A stretch of 35,675 bases of DNA from CAYWGR01 sp964458015 (GCA_964458015.1 CAYWGR010000034.1:1-35675), one strand, 5' to 3'; counted from the first letter of the stretch, positions 1 to 7,756 are shown. A program made the numbers and translations. Notes: a model not told the origin generated them from the sequence alone.

Positions 1-23
1 TCAGACCTGTTGAGGAGGTCATC

Positions 24-1121
24 ATGGTTAGCTCTAGTATAGGTTGCGCCCATTCTGTCCGCAACGGTTCCCTGATGTCCCTTGGAAAAGCCGCCCAACT
101 CTTGGGATGCCATCCTAACAGCCTACGCCGCTATTGCGATGACGGTTTAATTGAATGCCAGATTTTACCCTCTGGACATAGGCGAATAAGCCAGAGGGCA
201 ATTGACGCATACAACGGGGTTCTGGAAGACGACGGAAAAGGAAATTTTGGGGCGGGAATCACTTGTTATGCAAGAGTCAGCGATATTAGCGGCAAGGCCC
301 CTCTAGACCGCCAAATTGAAAGACTTCTCATTGAGGTAAGCCAAAGAGAAAACATTGAGAAAGAAGAAATCACTATTTACAAAGACTTGGCAAGCAGCTT
401 TGGCGACCGGGAAGGGTTGAACCGGCTGGTTGACAGTGTAATAAACGGGCAAGTGAAGAAAATCTACTGTCTTTACCTAGACCGTCTTTCGAGAGTACCC
501 GCGTTGACGCGACTATTAGAAAGTATCTGCAAGCGGTTCGGGGTAGAAATCATTGCCCTGGACGTAGAAGACTGCGAAACCCAAGACGTTTGGCAGAAGG
601 AACTATTGGGATACATAACCGTATGGTGTAACCGGCAATCGGCCCAAAAATCAATCGCGGTCACAAAGAGGGAGGTTTCGCCCGAGTGTATTGAAAGAAT
701 TATCCAGTTGAGGAAAGAAGGAAGGACGGCAGCCAAAATATGGAAAAGGATTATCAAAGAGGGTTATAAGGCTCATACCCAAATCGGCGAAGAACACGAA
801 ATCTCTTATACCTTAGTCCGGCAAATTCTAACCAACAGCCAAGCCCTAATTGGTAAGGTGAAGATTGACAAGGAAAACAATTATCTCGTGGCCGATAAGA
901 CTTTCTTCTCATTCATTGAGAGTAAGATTAAACAATGTGAATACGATGAGGGCAAAATAAGCATCAATCTGGTTTATAAGGCTTACTGCCTGTACTGTGA
1001 GTCGCACAACGAGAAACCCCAATTTAGAAATGTACTTGGACGGTTCTTTAGGGAGGTTTTTGGAAAGCACAATAAACGCATTCAAGGGCAAAATTGGTGG
1101 TGTGGGCTAAAACTAATCTAG
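24..1121 (+). CDS. IS607-type serine recombinase with extra C-terminal DNA-binding domains
   Basis: Likely a site-specific serine recombinase (transposase/integrase) that cuts and rejoins DNA through a phosphoserine intermediate. Seen in the 365-residue protein: a MerR-like helix-turn-helix at about 18-65 (SLGKAAQLLGCHPNSLRRY), the catalytic motif YARVS with Ser86, LDRQ at 94-97, and the second active-site motif DRLSR at 153-157. This order (DNA-binding domain before the catalytic domain) is that of the IS607 family. Beyond residue 215, where IS607 TnpA normally ends, there are about 150 more residues: a second HTH-like stretch (220-272) and a C-terminus (311-365) with the pattern VYKAYCLYC...GRFFREVFG...RIQGQNWW, which resembles the winged-helix tail of D5/P4-type primase-helicases. 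The start at 24 has a GAGGAGG ribosome site at 12-18. No TnpB follows. Base composition is clearly A+T-richer than the rest. The family call is firm; the C-terminal call is inference from pattern. Confidence 0.8.
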   Translation: MVSSSIGCAHSVRNGSLMSLGKAAQLLGCHPNSLRRYCDDGLIECQILPSGHRRISQRAIDAYNGVLEDDGKGNFGAGITCYARVSDISGKAPLDRQIERLLIEVSQRENIEKEEITIYKDLASSFGDREGLNRLVDSVINGQVKKIYCLYLDRLSRVPALTRLLESICKRFGVEIIALDVEDCETQDVWQKELLGYITVWCNRQSAQKSIAVTKREVSPECIERIIQLRKEGRTAAKIWKRIIKEGYKAHTQIGEEHEISYTLVRQILTNSQALIGKVKIDKENNYLVADKTFFSFIESKIKQCEYDEGKISINLVYKAYCLYCESHNEKPQFRNVLGRFFREVFGKHNKRIQGQNWWCGLKLI

Positions 1122-1163
1122 GCGGTTAGGGGCGACCCTATATTATTAAACCTCATCTTCTGC

Positions 1164-1191
1164 TTGACAGACCTAGGGCGGGCAATATACT
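1164..1191 (+). promoter_or_regulatory. Sigma-70 type promoter for the lysine-rich small protein
   Basis: TTGACA at 1164-1169 and TATACT at 1186-1191 with a 16-bp spacer, 11 of 12 positions matching consensus. Transcription would start near 1198, leaving a leader of about 40 bases before the ATG at 1238. An in-frame ATG at 1199 would be almost leaderless on this transcript and is less likely to be the real start. Confidence 0.65.
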
Positions 1192-1237
1192 TCGTTCAAT
1201 GAATACCCCCTTCTACTTCCCTTGGGAGAAAGAAAAA

Positions 1238-1546
1238 ATGGCAAAGACGACAGAGAAAATCAACAAAAGCAAAGCGGTTAGAGACTATCTTTCCAAACAC
1301 TCCGAAGCAAAAGCCGCCGAAGTGGTGGAAGCCCTGAAAGCAAAGGGTATAGAAATCACTCCAGCCTATGTTTCCGTCGTCAAGAGTCAATCCAAGGGTA
1401 AGGGCAAAGCCAAGGGCAAGGCCAAAGGTAAAGCCAAGAGCAAGGCCAATGCCGATATCGGCGGTTCCCTCACGACAAACCTACTGGCAGAGAAAAAATC
1501 ACTTGAGGCAAAACTAGCGGCCATCAACACCCTGCTAGGCCGATAA
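1238..1546 (+). CDS. Small lysine-rich DNA-binding-like protein
   Basis: A 102-residue basic protein with three parts. Residues 10-50 form a compact helical segment (SKAVRDYLSKHSEAKAAEVV, then a KGIEITPAYVSVVKS helix) that looks like a small winged-helix or HTH fold and resembles a family of small planctomycete proteins I recognise by pattern only. Residues 53-70 are a K/G/A tract (KGKAKGKAKGKAK) like histone H1 or HU tails, suited to non-specific DNA binding. Residues 82-100 are an amphipathic helix that could dimerise. The start at 1238 has GGGAGA eight bases upstream; an in-frame ATG at 1199 lacks a ribosome site. It lies just behind the recombinase and shares its A+T-rich composition, so it probably belongs to the same element. 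DNA binding is inferred, not shown. Confidence 0.7.
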   Translation: MAKTTEKINKSKAVRDYLSKHSEAKAAEVVEALKAKGIEITPAYVSVVKSQSKGKGKAKGKAKGKAKSKANADIGGSLTTNLLAEKKSLEAKLAAINTLLGR

Positions 1547-1576
1547 CGACAATCCTTGCGTGAAAACGAAAAAAAT

Positions 1577-1609
1577 AGGGGTAGACGGGAAAAAATCCTG
1601 CCTACCCCT
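1577..1609 (-). terminator. Rho-independent terminator, best read on the minus strand
   Basis: A hairpin with an 8-bp outer stem (AGGGGTAG 1577-1584 with CTACCCCT 1602-1609), one mismatch, five more pairs including a G-U, and an AAAAA loop. On the minus strand it is followed by a run of T (complement of the A-run at 1567-1575), so it would terminate the leftward genes ending at 1760. On the plus strand it may also stop transcription from the small gene ending at 1546, though the U-tract is poor there. A weaker plus-strand hairpin, TCACCAA/TTGGTGA at 1690-1719, is followed by a short T-run. Confidence 0.6.
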
Positions 1610-1759
1610 GTCTATTGGGCAACGCCCGTTCCGGCTTGCCGTAAGTCGTTATTCTGACTGCTTTTTAAGGCTGGGGGAACTTGGTATAATCACCAATGCC
1701 GCCCCTTTGTGTTTGGTGAGATTTTTGTTGGTGTTTTGCGAAGCCGTGAGCGGCGCGTA

Positions 1760-2494
1760 CTACCCTCGGATGCCTTGTTCCCAGCCGCCGGATTCGTGGC
1801 CTTCCATGTAGTCGCAATCCATGCCGAGTCGTGTTTTCAGTTCCTCGAACTGCCGTGCATAGGCGTCGCTGGAGGAATGGACGTGTTCGGCCTCGGTGAT
1901 GAAGCGAATTTGTTCGTTGCAGGGGACCGATCGTTGGCTGAGGATGTTTTCGTACTCTTGCAACTGCTCGCCGTAGATGATCAACAGCTTATGTTCGTCG
2001 AACTGGATTTCTTGGGGGATATCGGGATTCAAAACGGCCAGGCCGGTGCAGCCGTCGTTCAGCAAAAGGTCTTCGTATTCGTAAAGAACGCTTTTGAGGA
2101 CCGGCAGATCGATATGTTCGCGATAGAGGTCGGTATGACCTTTGTTATGCCGGTTGTGGCTGGTTTCCAAAACGACGTCGACGGTGAAGCCGAGCGGGTC
2201 GAGCAGGTCGAGGAAGGTCTCGAAGAGACATTCCTTGGAGGCTGCTAGCATGATGACGGGAACGTTGCTTTGGTTCTGGTCATCGTGATAGCAATCGTGT
2301 CGGTAGCCCTGCGTGGGAACCACCTGGAGGTCGTAGGAAGGACGGACGGCTTCGGTCAGGGTGAAGTCGCCGTAACGCGACACACCCAAGTGGGATTCCA
2401 GCTCCTCTTCGCTAAGATGCTCGAAGCTGCTGGCACCCGCCGGCATCGCGCCTTCGCGGAAAACATTACGGAAAAATCGTTTCAGAAAACCCAT
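1760..2494 (-). CDS. Conserved hypothetical protein, planctomycete type
   Basis: A 244-residue acidic, soluble-looking protein. I do not recognise a named family. It has no signal peptide or membrane segment; it opens with a short basic amphipathic stretch (GFLKRFFRNVFREG) and continues with well-balanced coding sequence rich in Asp and Glu. A central segment at about residues 79-130 (VPVIMLAASKECLFETFLDLLDPLGFTVDVVLETSHN) alternates strand-like and helix-like stretches. There is a His-rich patch near 64-70 (RHDCYHDD) and another at 112-118 (SHNRHNKGH) that could bind metal, but this is only suggestive. The ATG at 2494 lies eight bases beyond the stop of the gene at 2503-2721, so the two are probably cotranscribed, ending at the terminator near 1577-1609. 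Confidence 0.7.
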   Translation of the reverse strand: MGFLKRFFRNVFREGAMPAGASSFEHLSEEELESHLGVSRYGDFTLTEAVRPSYDLQVVPTQGYRHDCYHDDQNQSNVPVIMLAASKECLFETFLDLLDPLGFTVDVVLETSHNRHNKGHTDLYREHIDLPVLKSVLYEYEDLLLNDGCTGLAVLNPDIPQEIQFDEHKLLIIYGEQLQEYENILSQRSVPCNEQIRFITEAEHVHSSSDAYARQFEELKTRLGMDCDYMEGHESGGWEQGIRG

Positions 2495-2502
2495 CGGTGT
2501 TC

Positions 2503-2721
2503 TCAGTCGTCTAATGGCGAAGGAATACGGATATACAGGGTACGGGTCTTTTCGTATCCAAAAGCTTGCCTATCCAACCGTAGGTCACACTTGGGCACGA
2601 ATCCAGCACCGCCGCCTGGTTGTTCCCCCACGTTCCATTCAGCCTCGATAAAGTCGGAACAATCGTCACACTCGCCCGATCCCTTGTGAATATCGTGGAA
2701 AAACAGGCGTTTGGGACGCAT
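2503..2721 (-). CDS. Small hypothetical protein with paired cysteines
   Basis: A 72-residue protein of unknown function. It contains a CDDC pair near the N-terminus and a further Cys in VPKCDLRL, possibly part of a zinc site. It reads as genuine coding sequence and is placed immediately upstream of the gene at 1760-2494 on the same strand, which supports translation. I chose the ATG at 2721 (MRPKRLFFHD); an in-frame GTG at 2739 would add six residues, and neither has a convincing ribosome site. No signal peptide or membrane segment is visible. Confidence 0.5.
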   Translation of the reverse strand: MRPKRLFFHDIHKGSGECDDCSDFIEAEWNVGEQPGGGAGFVPKCDLRLDRQAFGYEKTRTLYIRIPSPLDD

Positions 2722-2866
2722 CCGGCTCGGTATTCGCACCGTGCGAATAGAAAGCCGATTACGCTAATGTAGCACCGGAAAATGGCGTCGGTGGGCAATT
2801 ACCGAGAATCGGTTCAGAAGTTCGCAGGAGAGGGGGGGGCATGGGCGTTGATTTCCGAAGAGTTTG

Positions 2867-3118
2867 GGATGCAGTAATTTCTTATGGTCAAGTTGGATAA
2901 GCTGTGTTGTTTGGCTGCAACCGGGGCAGCTTGGCAACGGGGCCGCCGTACCGGCGGCTGCTAAACTTCGGGACTGACGAACCGGCGGACGGTAAACTCG
3001 GGTGCAATTCGCGCACATTCCGGGAGCTGTTAGCTCCCGGCTAAACTGTTAGTTCCCGGCTAAACGGTTGTGGATTTTGCGGTTCGCGGACAAACCGCGA
3101 AAATCCGTTACTGCATCC
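2867..3118. mobile_element. MITE-like non-coding element with target duplication
   Basis: A 252-bp non-coding element bounded by exact 11-bp terminal inverted repeats, GGATGCAGTAA at 2867-2877 and TTACTGCATCC at 3108-3118. It is flanked by an exact 8-bp direct repeat, AGAGTTTG, at 2859-2866 and 3119-3126, which is what a transposase leaves on insertion. Inside are hairpins: GCCGCCG/CGGCGGC at 2942-2958 with a TAC loop, and GGGAGCT/AGCTCCC further right. Much of the sequence recurs in a diverged copy at 7510-7693. It has no coding capacity, so it would need a transposase in trans. It lies directly upstream of the transglutaminase-like gene. Confidence 0.8.
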
Positions 3119-3201
3119 AGAGTTTGCACCCTGTAGCCAGAATGTCAGGGATCCGTTACACTAAGGGCGGCTGTCCGGAACGCTTGGACCAGAGGGTTTC
3201 C

Positions 3202-4749
3202 ATGGACCGTTTTTTCGCCGTTATTGCATCGGCCGCCGTCGCCCTTGGTCTACCGTTATCGACCGGGTGTACCCAGTCGTTGCCGGATGTTTCGGCCCAG
3301 ACCTCGACGACCACGGAAATCGTCTCGAAAATCGAGCCTCGGGAAACTTGGGACGTCTATCTTCTTCAGGGCAAACGGATCGGCTACGGCAAGACGACGG
3401 TGCGATCGGAGGTCCAGGAAGGTCGGGACGTGGTCGTGACCGTGGGGTTGAACCACTTGGCCGTCAAACGAGCCGGCCAGACGACCGAGGAAGACATTCT
3501 TACCACGAGCATCGAGACTCCTCGGGGGCGGATGCTTCGTTTCGAGAGTGAGATGCGCATGGGGAAAAAACCCATCCGCACCATCGGGCAAGTTCACGGC
3601 AATCGGCTTGATATCGACGTATCGGGCTCGGAGGCAGGGCCTCTGCGAACAAGCATTGCTTTTCCGGCGGATTGCCTAGGGCCGTATGCGATCGAACAAT
3701 CGCTTTTGCAGAAGCCGATGCAGCCGGGCGAGCGGCGAGTGTTGAAGTCGTTTGTCGTCGGGTTCAATCAAGTTGCAGATATCGAGTTGAAGGCGAAGGA
3801 TTACGAGCCGACCAAACTGCTGCACGGTGCTTACGATTTGTTGCATATTGAAACTCTCACGCGGTTGGCGGACGGGCAGAAAATCGAGGGGGCCGTATGG
3901 ACCGACCGGACGGGCGACGCCTTGAAAACCTTCAGTCAGGCGATGGGGCTCGAGACATTTCGCGCCACGAAGGTCGAGGCTTTGGAGAAGGCCGACGTGG
4001 TGGAACTCGACTTGCTGCCCGGCACCTTCGTGAAAGTCGAGCGACCGTTGCCCCGTGCCCATGAAACGAAGCGGGTGCGGTATCGCGTTCACCTGAAAGG
4101 AGGCGACCCGGCGGGCGTATTCGTCACGGGGCCGATGCAGGCGGTGAAGTCGATTGATCCGCAGACGGCCGAGATCACGGTTTATGCCCTTCGCCCGGGC
4201 CAGCCGGAAGGAGACGCCCACGCTCCGGCCGATCCACCTTCCGAAGACGATTTACAGCCGAACAGTTTTATTCAGAGCGACGATTCGCTGATTGTGGCGG
4301 ATGCGAAAAAGGCCGCGGGGCAAGAGACGGATCCTTGGAAAACGGTCGTGGCATTGGAGCGTTACGTTCATGATGAGTTGAAGCAGAAGAACTTCAGCCA
4401 GGCATTTGCAACGGCTTCGGAAGTGGCGCGATCGCTGGAAGGCGACTGCACGGAACACGCGGTATTTTTGGCGGCTTTATGCCGAGCTCGCGGGATTCCC
4501 GCCCGGGTGGCTATTGGTTTGGTCTACATTCAGGGCGATCAGGCGTTCGGCTATCACATGTGGACCGAAGCGTATATCGACAAGCGATGGATTCCGCTCG
4601 ACGGCACGCTGGCCCAGGGGGGCATTGGGGCCGGGCATCTCAAGATTCAGCACACGAATCTTAAGTCCGCATCGGCGTATAGCGCGTTTCTGCCCGTGGT
4701 TCAAGTTTTGGGCCGTCTGAGCATTGAAGTTCTTGATGTTAAGGAATGA
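3202..4749 (+). CDS. Transglutaminase-like lipoprotein
   Basis: A 515-residue exported protein with a C-terminal transglutaminase-like (cysteine protease fold) domain. The N-terminus is a lipoprotein signal: hydrophobic stretch, then the lipobox LSTGC with the lipidated Cys near residue 23. Catalytic residues are in place: Cys416 in EGDCTEHAVFLAALCR, His452 in YHMWTEAY and Asp467 in WIPLDGT. The long middle part (about 50-350) is beta-rich and has no family name I can give. Planctomycetes carry many such proteins; substrates are mostly unknown, with cell-envelope peptide or protein cleavage or cross-linking the usual guess. The start at 3202 fits the signal peptide; an open frame reaching back to 3070 begins inside the MITE-like element and is not a credible start. 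No co-directional partner is close enough to be a clear operon. Confidence 0.85.
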   Translation: MDRFFAVIASAAVALGLPLSTGCTQSLPDVSAQTSTTTEIVSKIEPRETWDVYLLQGKRIGYGKTTVRSEVQEGRDVVVTVGLNHLAVKRAGQTTEEDILTTSIETPRGRMLRFESEMRMGKKPIRTIGQVHGNRLDIDVSGSEAGPLRTSIAFPADCLGPYAIEQSLLQKPMQPGERRVLKSFVVGFNQVADIELKAKDYEPTKLLHGAYDLLHIETLTRLADGQKIEGAVWTDRTGDALKTFSQAMGLETFRATKVEALEKADVVELDLLPGTFVKVERPLPRAHETKRVRYRVHLKGGDPAGVFVTGPMQAVKSIDPQTAEITVYALRPGQPEGDAHAPADPPSEDDLQPNSFIQSDDSLIVADAKKAAGQETDPWKTVVALERYVHDELKQKNFSQAFATASEVARSLEGDCTEHAVFLAALCRARGIPARVAIGLVYIQGDQAFGYHMWTEAYIDKRWIPLDGTLAQGGIGAGHLKIQHTNLKSASAYSAFLPVVQVLGRLSIEVLDVKE

Positions 4750-4768
4750 CGAAATAAGCCAAACTAAT

Positions 4769-4797
4769 TTGACCGTTGTGGGCGAATTGGTTATAAT
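4769..4797 (+). promoter_or_regulatory. Sigma-70 type promoter
   Basis: TTGACC at 4769-4774 and a perfect TATAAT at 4792-4797 with a 17-bp spacer. The start would be near 4804, giving a leader of about 85 bases before the gene at 4889. It shows that this gene is transcribed independently of the transglutaminase-like gene that ends at 4749. Confidence 0.75.
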
Positions 4798-4888
4798 CCA
4801 CCCGTACCTGCCGGATTGCCGCTTTCGGCGAATCCGTGATTTGCACACCTGCCGCTGAGGTTATCGATCTATCGAAAAGGAGTAGCCC

Positions 4889-5923
4889 ATGCCTGAGAAG
4901 ACCGACCGTCGTTGTTTTATCGCTCGTGGCGTTTTGGGGGCGGCCGGCGTCGGCGCCGCGTATGGCAGCATCGAGGAAAATACGCTTTTGGCCGCGATGC
5001 AGGACGGTGCGGCTCAGCCGGCGGAAGCGAACAAGCCGAAGACCGACATTCCGCCCGGCAGTTTGCCGCAGGGCAAGATCGGCAACGTGTCGATCAGCCG
5101 ATTGTTGATCGGCGGCAATTTGATCGGCGGTTGGGCCCATAGCCGGGACTTGGCCTATACGTCGAAGTTGTTCACTTCGTACAACACCCCGGCGAAAGTC
5201 ATCGAGACGCTAGAGTTGGCCCAAGAATGCGGCGTCAACACGATTCAGATCGATCCGAGCGCCTGGAGCACGGTGTTGCAGTTCAACAAGACGCACTCGA
5301 AGAAATTTCAGACGATTCCGTGCATTCCGTTCTTCGAGGATAAAACCAAGATGAACGACGAGATCAAACGCCGGATCGACGAGGGCGCGACGATGCTGTA
5401 CTCGCACGGCGGCAACACCGACGCCTACATGATGAACGGGGGCAAGATCGACGTGATCGGCCAGATGGTCGATTTGATCAAGGCCCAGGGAGTGCCGGCC
5501 GGCGTCGGCGGACATTCGTTGAACATGGTCAAAGCTTGTGAAGAGGCCAAGCTGAACGTTGATTTTTACATTAAGACGCTCCACATGGATCGCTATTGGT
5601 CGGCGACGCCCAAGGAACGGCGCAAGGAATACGACTGGATGGAAATGCACGGCGACGACCATGGCGCCAACAACGACAACATGTGGTGCAACAATCCGGA
5701 AGAGACGATTGCCTACATGGAGAAAGTGAAGAAGCCTTGGATCGCATTCAAGGTGATGGCGGCCGGGGCCATTCCGCCGCGCATGGCGTTCCCCCATGCG
5801 TATCGCGGCGGGGCCGATTTCATCATTGCCGGTATGTTCGACTTCCAAGTGGAAACCGACGTAAAACTCGCCATCGAAAGTCTGCAAAAGGTCGGAAGCC
5901 GCAAACGACCTTGGTGTGCGTGA
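4889..5923 (+). CDS. Tat-exported aldo/keto reductase-like TIM-barrel protein
   Basis: A 344-residue protein with a twin-arginine signal at the N-terminus (DRRCFIARGVLGAAGVGAAYG), so probably exported folded. The rest matches the aldo/keto reductase-like fold by its rhythm: a strand with SRLLIGGNLIGG near the start, then alternating strand/helix units such as IETLELAQECGVNTIQID, and a C-terminal FIIAGMFDFQVETDVKLAIESL. The canonical Asp-Tyr-Lys-His tetrad of true reductases is not evident: the usual DTA...Y segment reads QIDPSAWS here. It may therefore be a non-reductase member of the superfamily, perhaps in sugar metabolism, as is common for Tat-exported planctomycete proteins. Start choice is secure: AAAAGGAG at 4875-4882 lies six bases before the ATG, and there is a good promoter upstream. 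Function and cofactor remain unknown. Confidence 0.75.
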   Translation: MPEKTDRRCFIARGVLGAAGVGAAYGSIEENTLLAAMQDGAAQPAEANKPKTDIPPGSLPQGKIGNVSISRLLIGGNLIGGWAHSRDLAYTSKLFTSYNTPAKVIETLELAQECGVNTIQIDPSAWSTVLQFNKTHSKKFQTIPCIPFFEDKTKMNDEIKRRIDEGATMLYSHGGNTDAYMMNGGKIDVIGQMVDLIKAQGVPAGVGGHSLNMVKACEEAKLNVDFYIKTLHMDRYWSATPKERRKEYDWMEMHGDDHGANNDNMWCNNPEETIAYMEKVKKPWIAFKVMAAGAIPPRMAFPHAYRGGADFIIAGMFDFQVETDVKLAIESLQKVGSRKRPWCA

Positions 5924-6328
5924 TGTTTTTGTCATTTCTTCGATCGCCAAAGATAGTAGGCCGACGAAGTAGAACGAAAAAACGCTCAGAAATAGTTACG
6001 TCCCTGATTGTTATTTATGTTTGCTTGGATAATGAACCGGCCAATCTACTTGTTTGCCCCGGTTTTCGGCCTCCCGATGGTCGGCCTCGGTTCATTCGCG
6101 ATGGAAAGATCAATAGACATCAATAGAGCCCTCCGTTGTTACCACGATTGCAGTTCCGAGTTCCTTGGTGGAATGTTGGAATAAGCGATTCGTGTAGGTA
6201 TCTCCGCGACAACCTTGAAGCGGTGTGCGTGGATACATAAACCGCAAAGCGAAGGCCGGCAGCTATACATTACTGCGTCCACGGGCCTTTGGGTGCTTTG
6301 CGTAATTTGCAATCAATACTGGTGTTTT
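5924..6328. other. Intergenic region, no gene seen
   Basis: About 400 bases without a credible gene. The only structure I see is an inverted repeat AATGAACC (6031-6038) with GGTTCATT (6089-6096), extended by imperfect GGCC pairing, which could form a hairpin. It has no T-run. The region must also contain the promoter of the acyltransferase-like gene, but I see no clear -35/-10 pair. Confidence 0.4.
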
Positions 6329-7492
6329 ATGACAGCAGAATGGAAGTTGACCGCTGCGCCCTTAGGGAAAATAATCGACGCGACAGCCGTTGATTTAGCC
6401 CTGTCGGAGACACGATCACGACCGCGATTGCGTTCGCTGGATACGTTGCGCGGTTTTGCCATGTTTTGGATTACGGGCGGGCGAGAATTTGTGTTGGGGA
6501 TCATTGCTTGTTTCTATCCGGCGTATTTCGACGCGGTGGAAACGCAGTTGACGCATCCGAAATGGGCGGGATTCGTTGCCTGGGATTTGGTGATGCCGGT
6601 ATTTCTTTTTGTCGTGGGCGCCACCATGCCGATGGCCTTGGATAATGGCAGGGAGCGGGGGCAATTGCTTGGTCCAACCTATTTGCGAATTCTGCGACGA
6701 GTGATCGTGCTATGGGTGCTTGGCATGTTGATCCAGGCCGTCCGCTACGAGTTGGTAGTGCCGGAACTGTACAGCAATACGCTTCAAGCGATCGCTATCG
6801 GCTATTTAGTGACGTCGATTGCCTTGCTCCATTTGTCCTTGGTCGGCCAAATTGGGCTTTTTGCCGTTCTCGTTGTCGGTTATTGGGCGTTGCTTATGTT
6901 TGTTCCTTTCGGAGACAATCCCGCGGGAACGCTGGAGAAAACGGCGAATTTCGCTCGGTACGTCGATGAACTTGTTCTCGACATCTATCGGCGAGACCAT
7001 TCTTTTACCTGGGTGGTTACGAGTTTGGGCTTTTCAGCAACCGTGTTGCTTGGCGCGATGAGCGGGCATTTGTTCAAGGCGCGGATATCGGCGCAACGTC
7101 GGCTTTTGTTCCTAGGGTTGCTAGGCGCGGGGTGTTTGGCGGGAGGATGGCTGTGGAGCTATTCCATTCCCCTGAATCGCCATCTTTGGACGAGCTCCAT
7201 GATTCTTTGGAGCGGCGGTTGGGGATTTCTGCTTCTTGCGCTTTTTCATGGCATCATCGACGTGGCGGGGGTATCCCGTTGGACGTATCCTTTCAGCGTG
7301 ATCGGGGCCAATGCTTTGCTGGCTTATGCACTTGATCCCACCTTTGATTGGCTCAGCAAGACATTGACGGGAATACCGATCGAGCATTTTTCCATTCCCG
7401 AGGTAGGAATGCTGGGCGCGATGCTGGAAATCGCGCTTCTTTGGCTGCTTCTCTGGTTGCTCTACCGTCGCGGGTTGTTTTTCCGGGCGTAG
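6329..7492 (+). CDS. DUF5009/NagX-like membrane acyltransferase
   Basis: A 387-residue polytopic membrane protein of the COG4299 group, related to heparan-alpha-glucosaminide N-acetyltransferase. The family signature near the N-terminus is present: RLRSLDTLRGFAMFWITGGREF, followed by a membrane segment ending in WDLVMPVFLFVVGATMPMAL. About ten hydrophobic segments follow, including YPFSVIGANALLAYAL near the C-terminus, which is typical of the family. Members are thought to move acetyl groups across the membrane to amino sugars; here the substrate is unknown, perhaps wall or polysaccharide amino sugars. I chose the ATG at 6329, 38 codons inside the longest frame, because family members begin shortly before the LRSLDTLRG motif. 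The neighbouring genes are not obviously related in function. Confidence 0.75.
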   Translation: MTAEWKLTAAPLGKIIDATAVDLALSETRSRPRLRSLDTLRGFAMFWITGGREFVLGIIACFYPAYFDAVETQLTHPKWAGFVAWDLVMPVFLFVVGATMPMALDNGRERGQLLGPTYLRILRRVIVLWVLGMLIQAVRYELVVPELYSNTLQAIAIGYLVTSIALLHLSLVGQIGLFAVLVVGYWALLMFVPFGDNPAGTLEKTANFARYVDELVLDIYRRDHSFTWVVTSLGFSATVLLGAMSGHLFKARISAQRRLLFLGLLGAGCLAGGWLWSYSIPLNRHLWTSSMILWSGGWGFLLLALFHGIIDVAGVSRWTYPFSVIGANALLAYALDPTFDWLSKTLTGIPIEHFSIPEVGMLGAMLEIALLWLLLWLLYRRGLFFRA

Positions 7493-7509
7493 TTGATGCG
7501 GCATTGTTT

Positions 7510-7693
7510 GGGCATTGTTTTTATATGGTCAAGTCGAATGAGTTGTGTTGTTTGGCTGTCACCGGTATGGTGGCGCGGCAGCAGGGCCGCCGTACCGGCG
7601 GCCGCTAAACATAGGGTTGGCGTACCGGCGGCCGCGAAGCTGTTGTGTATTAAGCGATCTGCGGATAAAACGCCATAATCTTTTACTGCACCC
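7510..7693. mobile_element. Second, degraded copy of the MITE-like element
   Basis: Clearly related to the element at 2867-3118: shared blocks are TATGGTCAAGT near the left end, TGTGTTGTTTGGCTG, GGGCCGCCGTACCGGCGG, GCGGATAAAACGCC in place of GCGGACAAACCGCG, and the right end TTACTGCACCC (7683-7693). The left end (GGGCATTG) is eroded. The flanks GCATTGTT (7501-7508) and GCGTTGTT (7694-7701) differ by one base and may be a decayed 8-bp target duplication. No coding capacity. It fills the gap between the acyltransferase-like gene and the adenosyltransferase gene. Confidence 0.6.
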
Positions 7694-7724
7694 GCGTTGT
7701 TCGAACGGCTGGTCACTCCATGGT

Positions 7725-7742
7725 CTGTAAGGTAAATTACAG
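7725..7742. promoter_or_regulatory. Palindrome upstream of the adenosyltransferase gene
   Basis: An exact dyad, CTGTAA-N6-TTACAG, ending 14 bases before the start codon at 7757. Its size and position fit an operator for a dimeric repressor, or a short hairpin over the ribosome site. There is no matching regulator gene nearby, so the role is a guess. Confidence 0.3.
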
Positions 7743-7756
7743 CAAAGGGATGTATC

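Noticed and set aside
1122..1760. TnpB or other IS607 partner gene downstream of the recombinase
   Set aside because: The only gene there is the 102-residue lysine-rich protein; the other open frames are short and unlike TnpB.
3070..3201. Upstream extension of the transglutaminase-like gene
   Set aside because: The extra 44 codons begin inside the MITE-like element and precede a good lipoprotein signal peptide at 3202.
7560..7756. Cobalamin riboswitch upstream of pduO
   Set aside because: No B12-box-like GCCACTG and no suitable folding; the region is the MITE remnant and a short palindrome.
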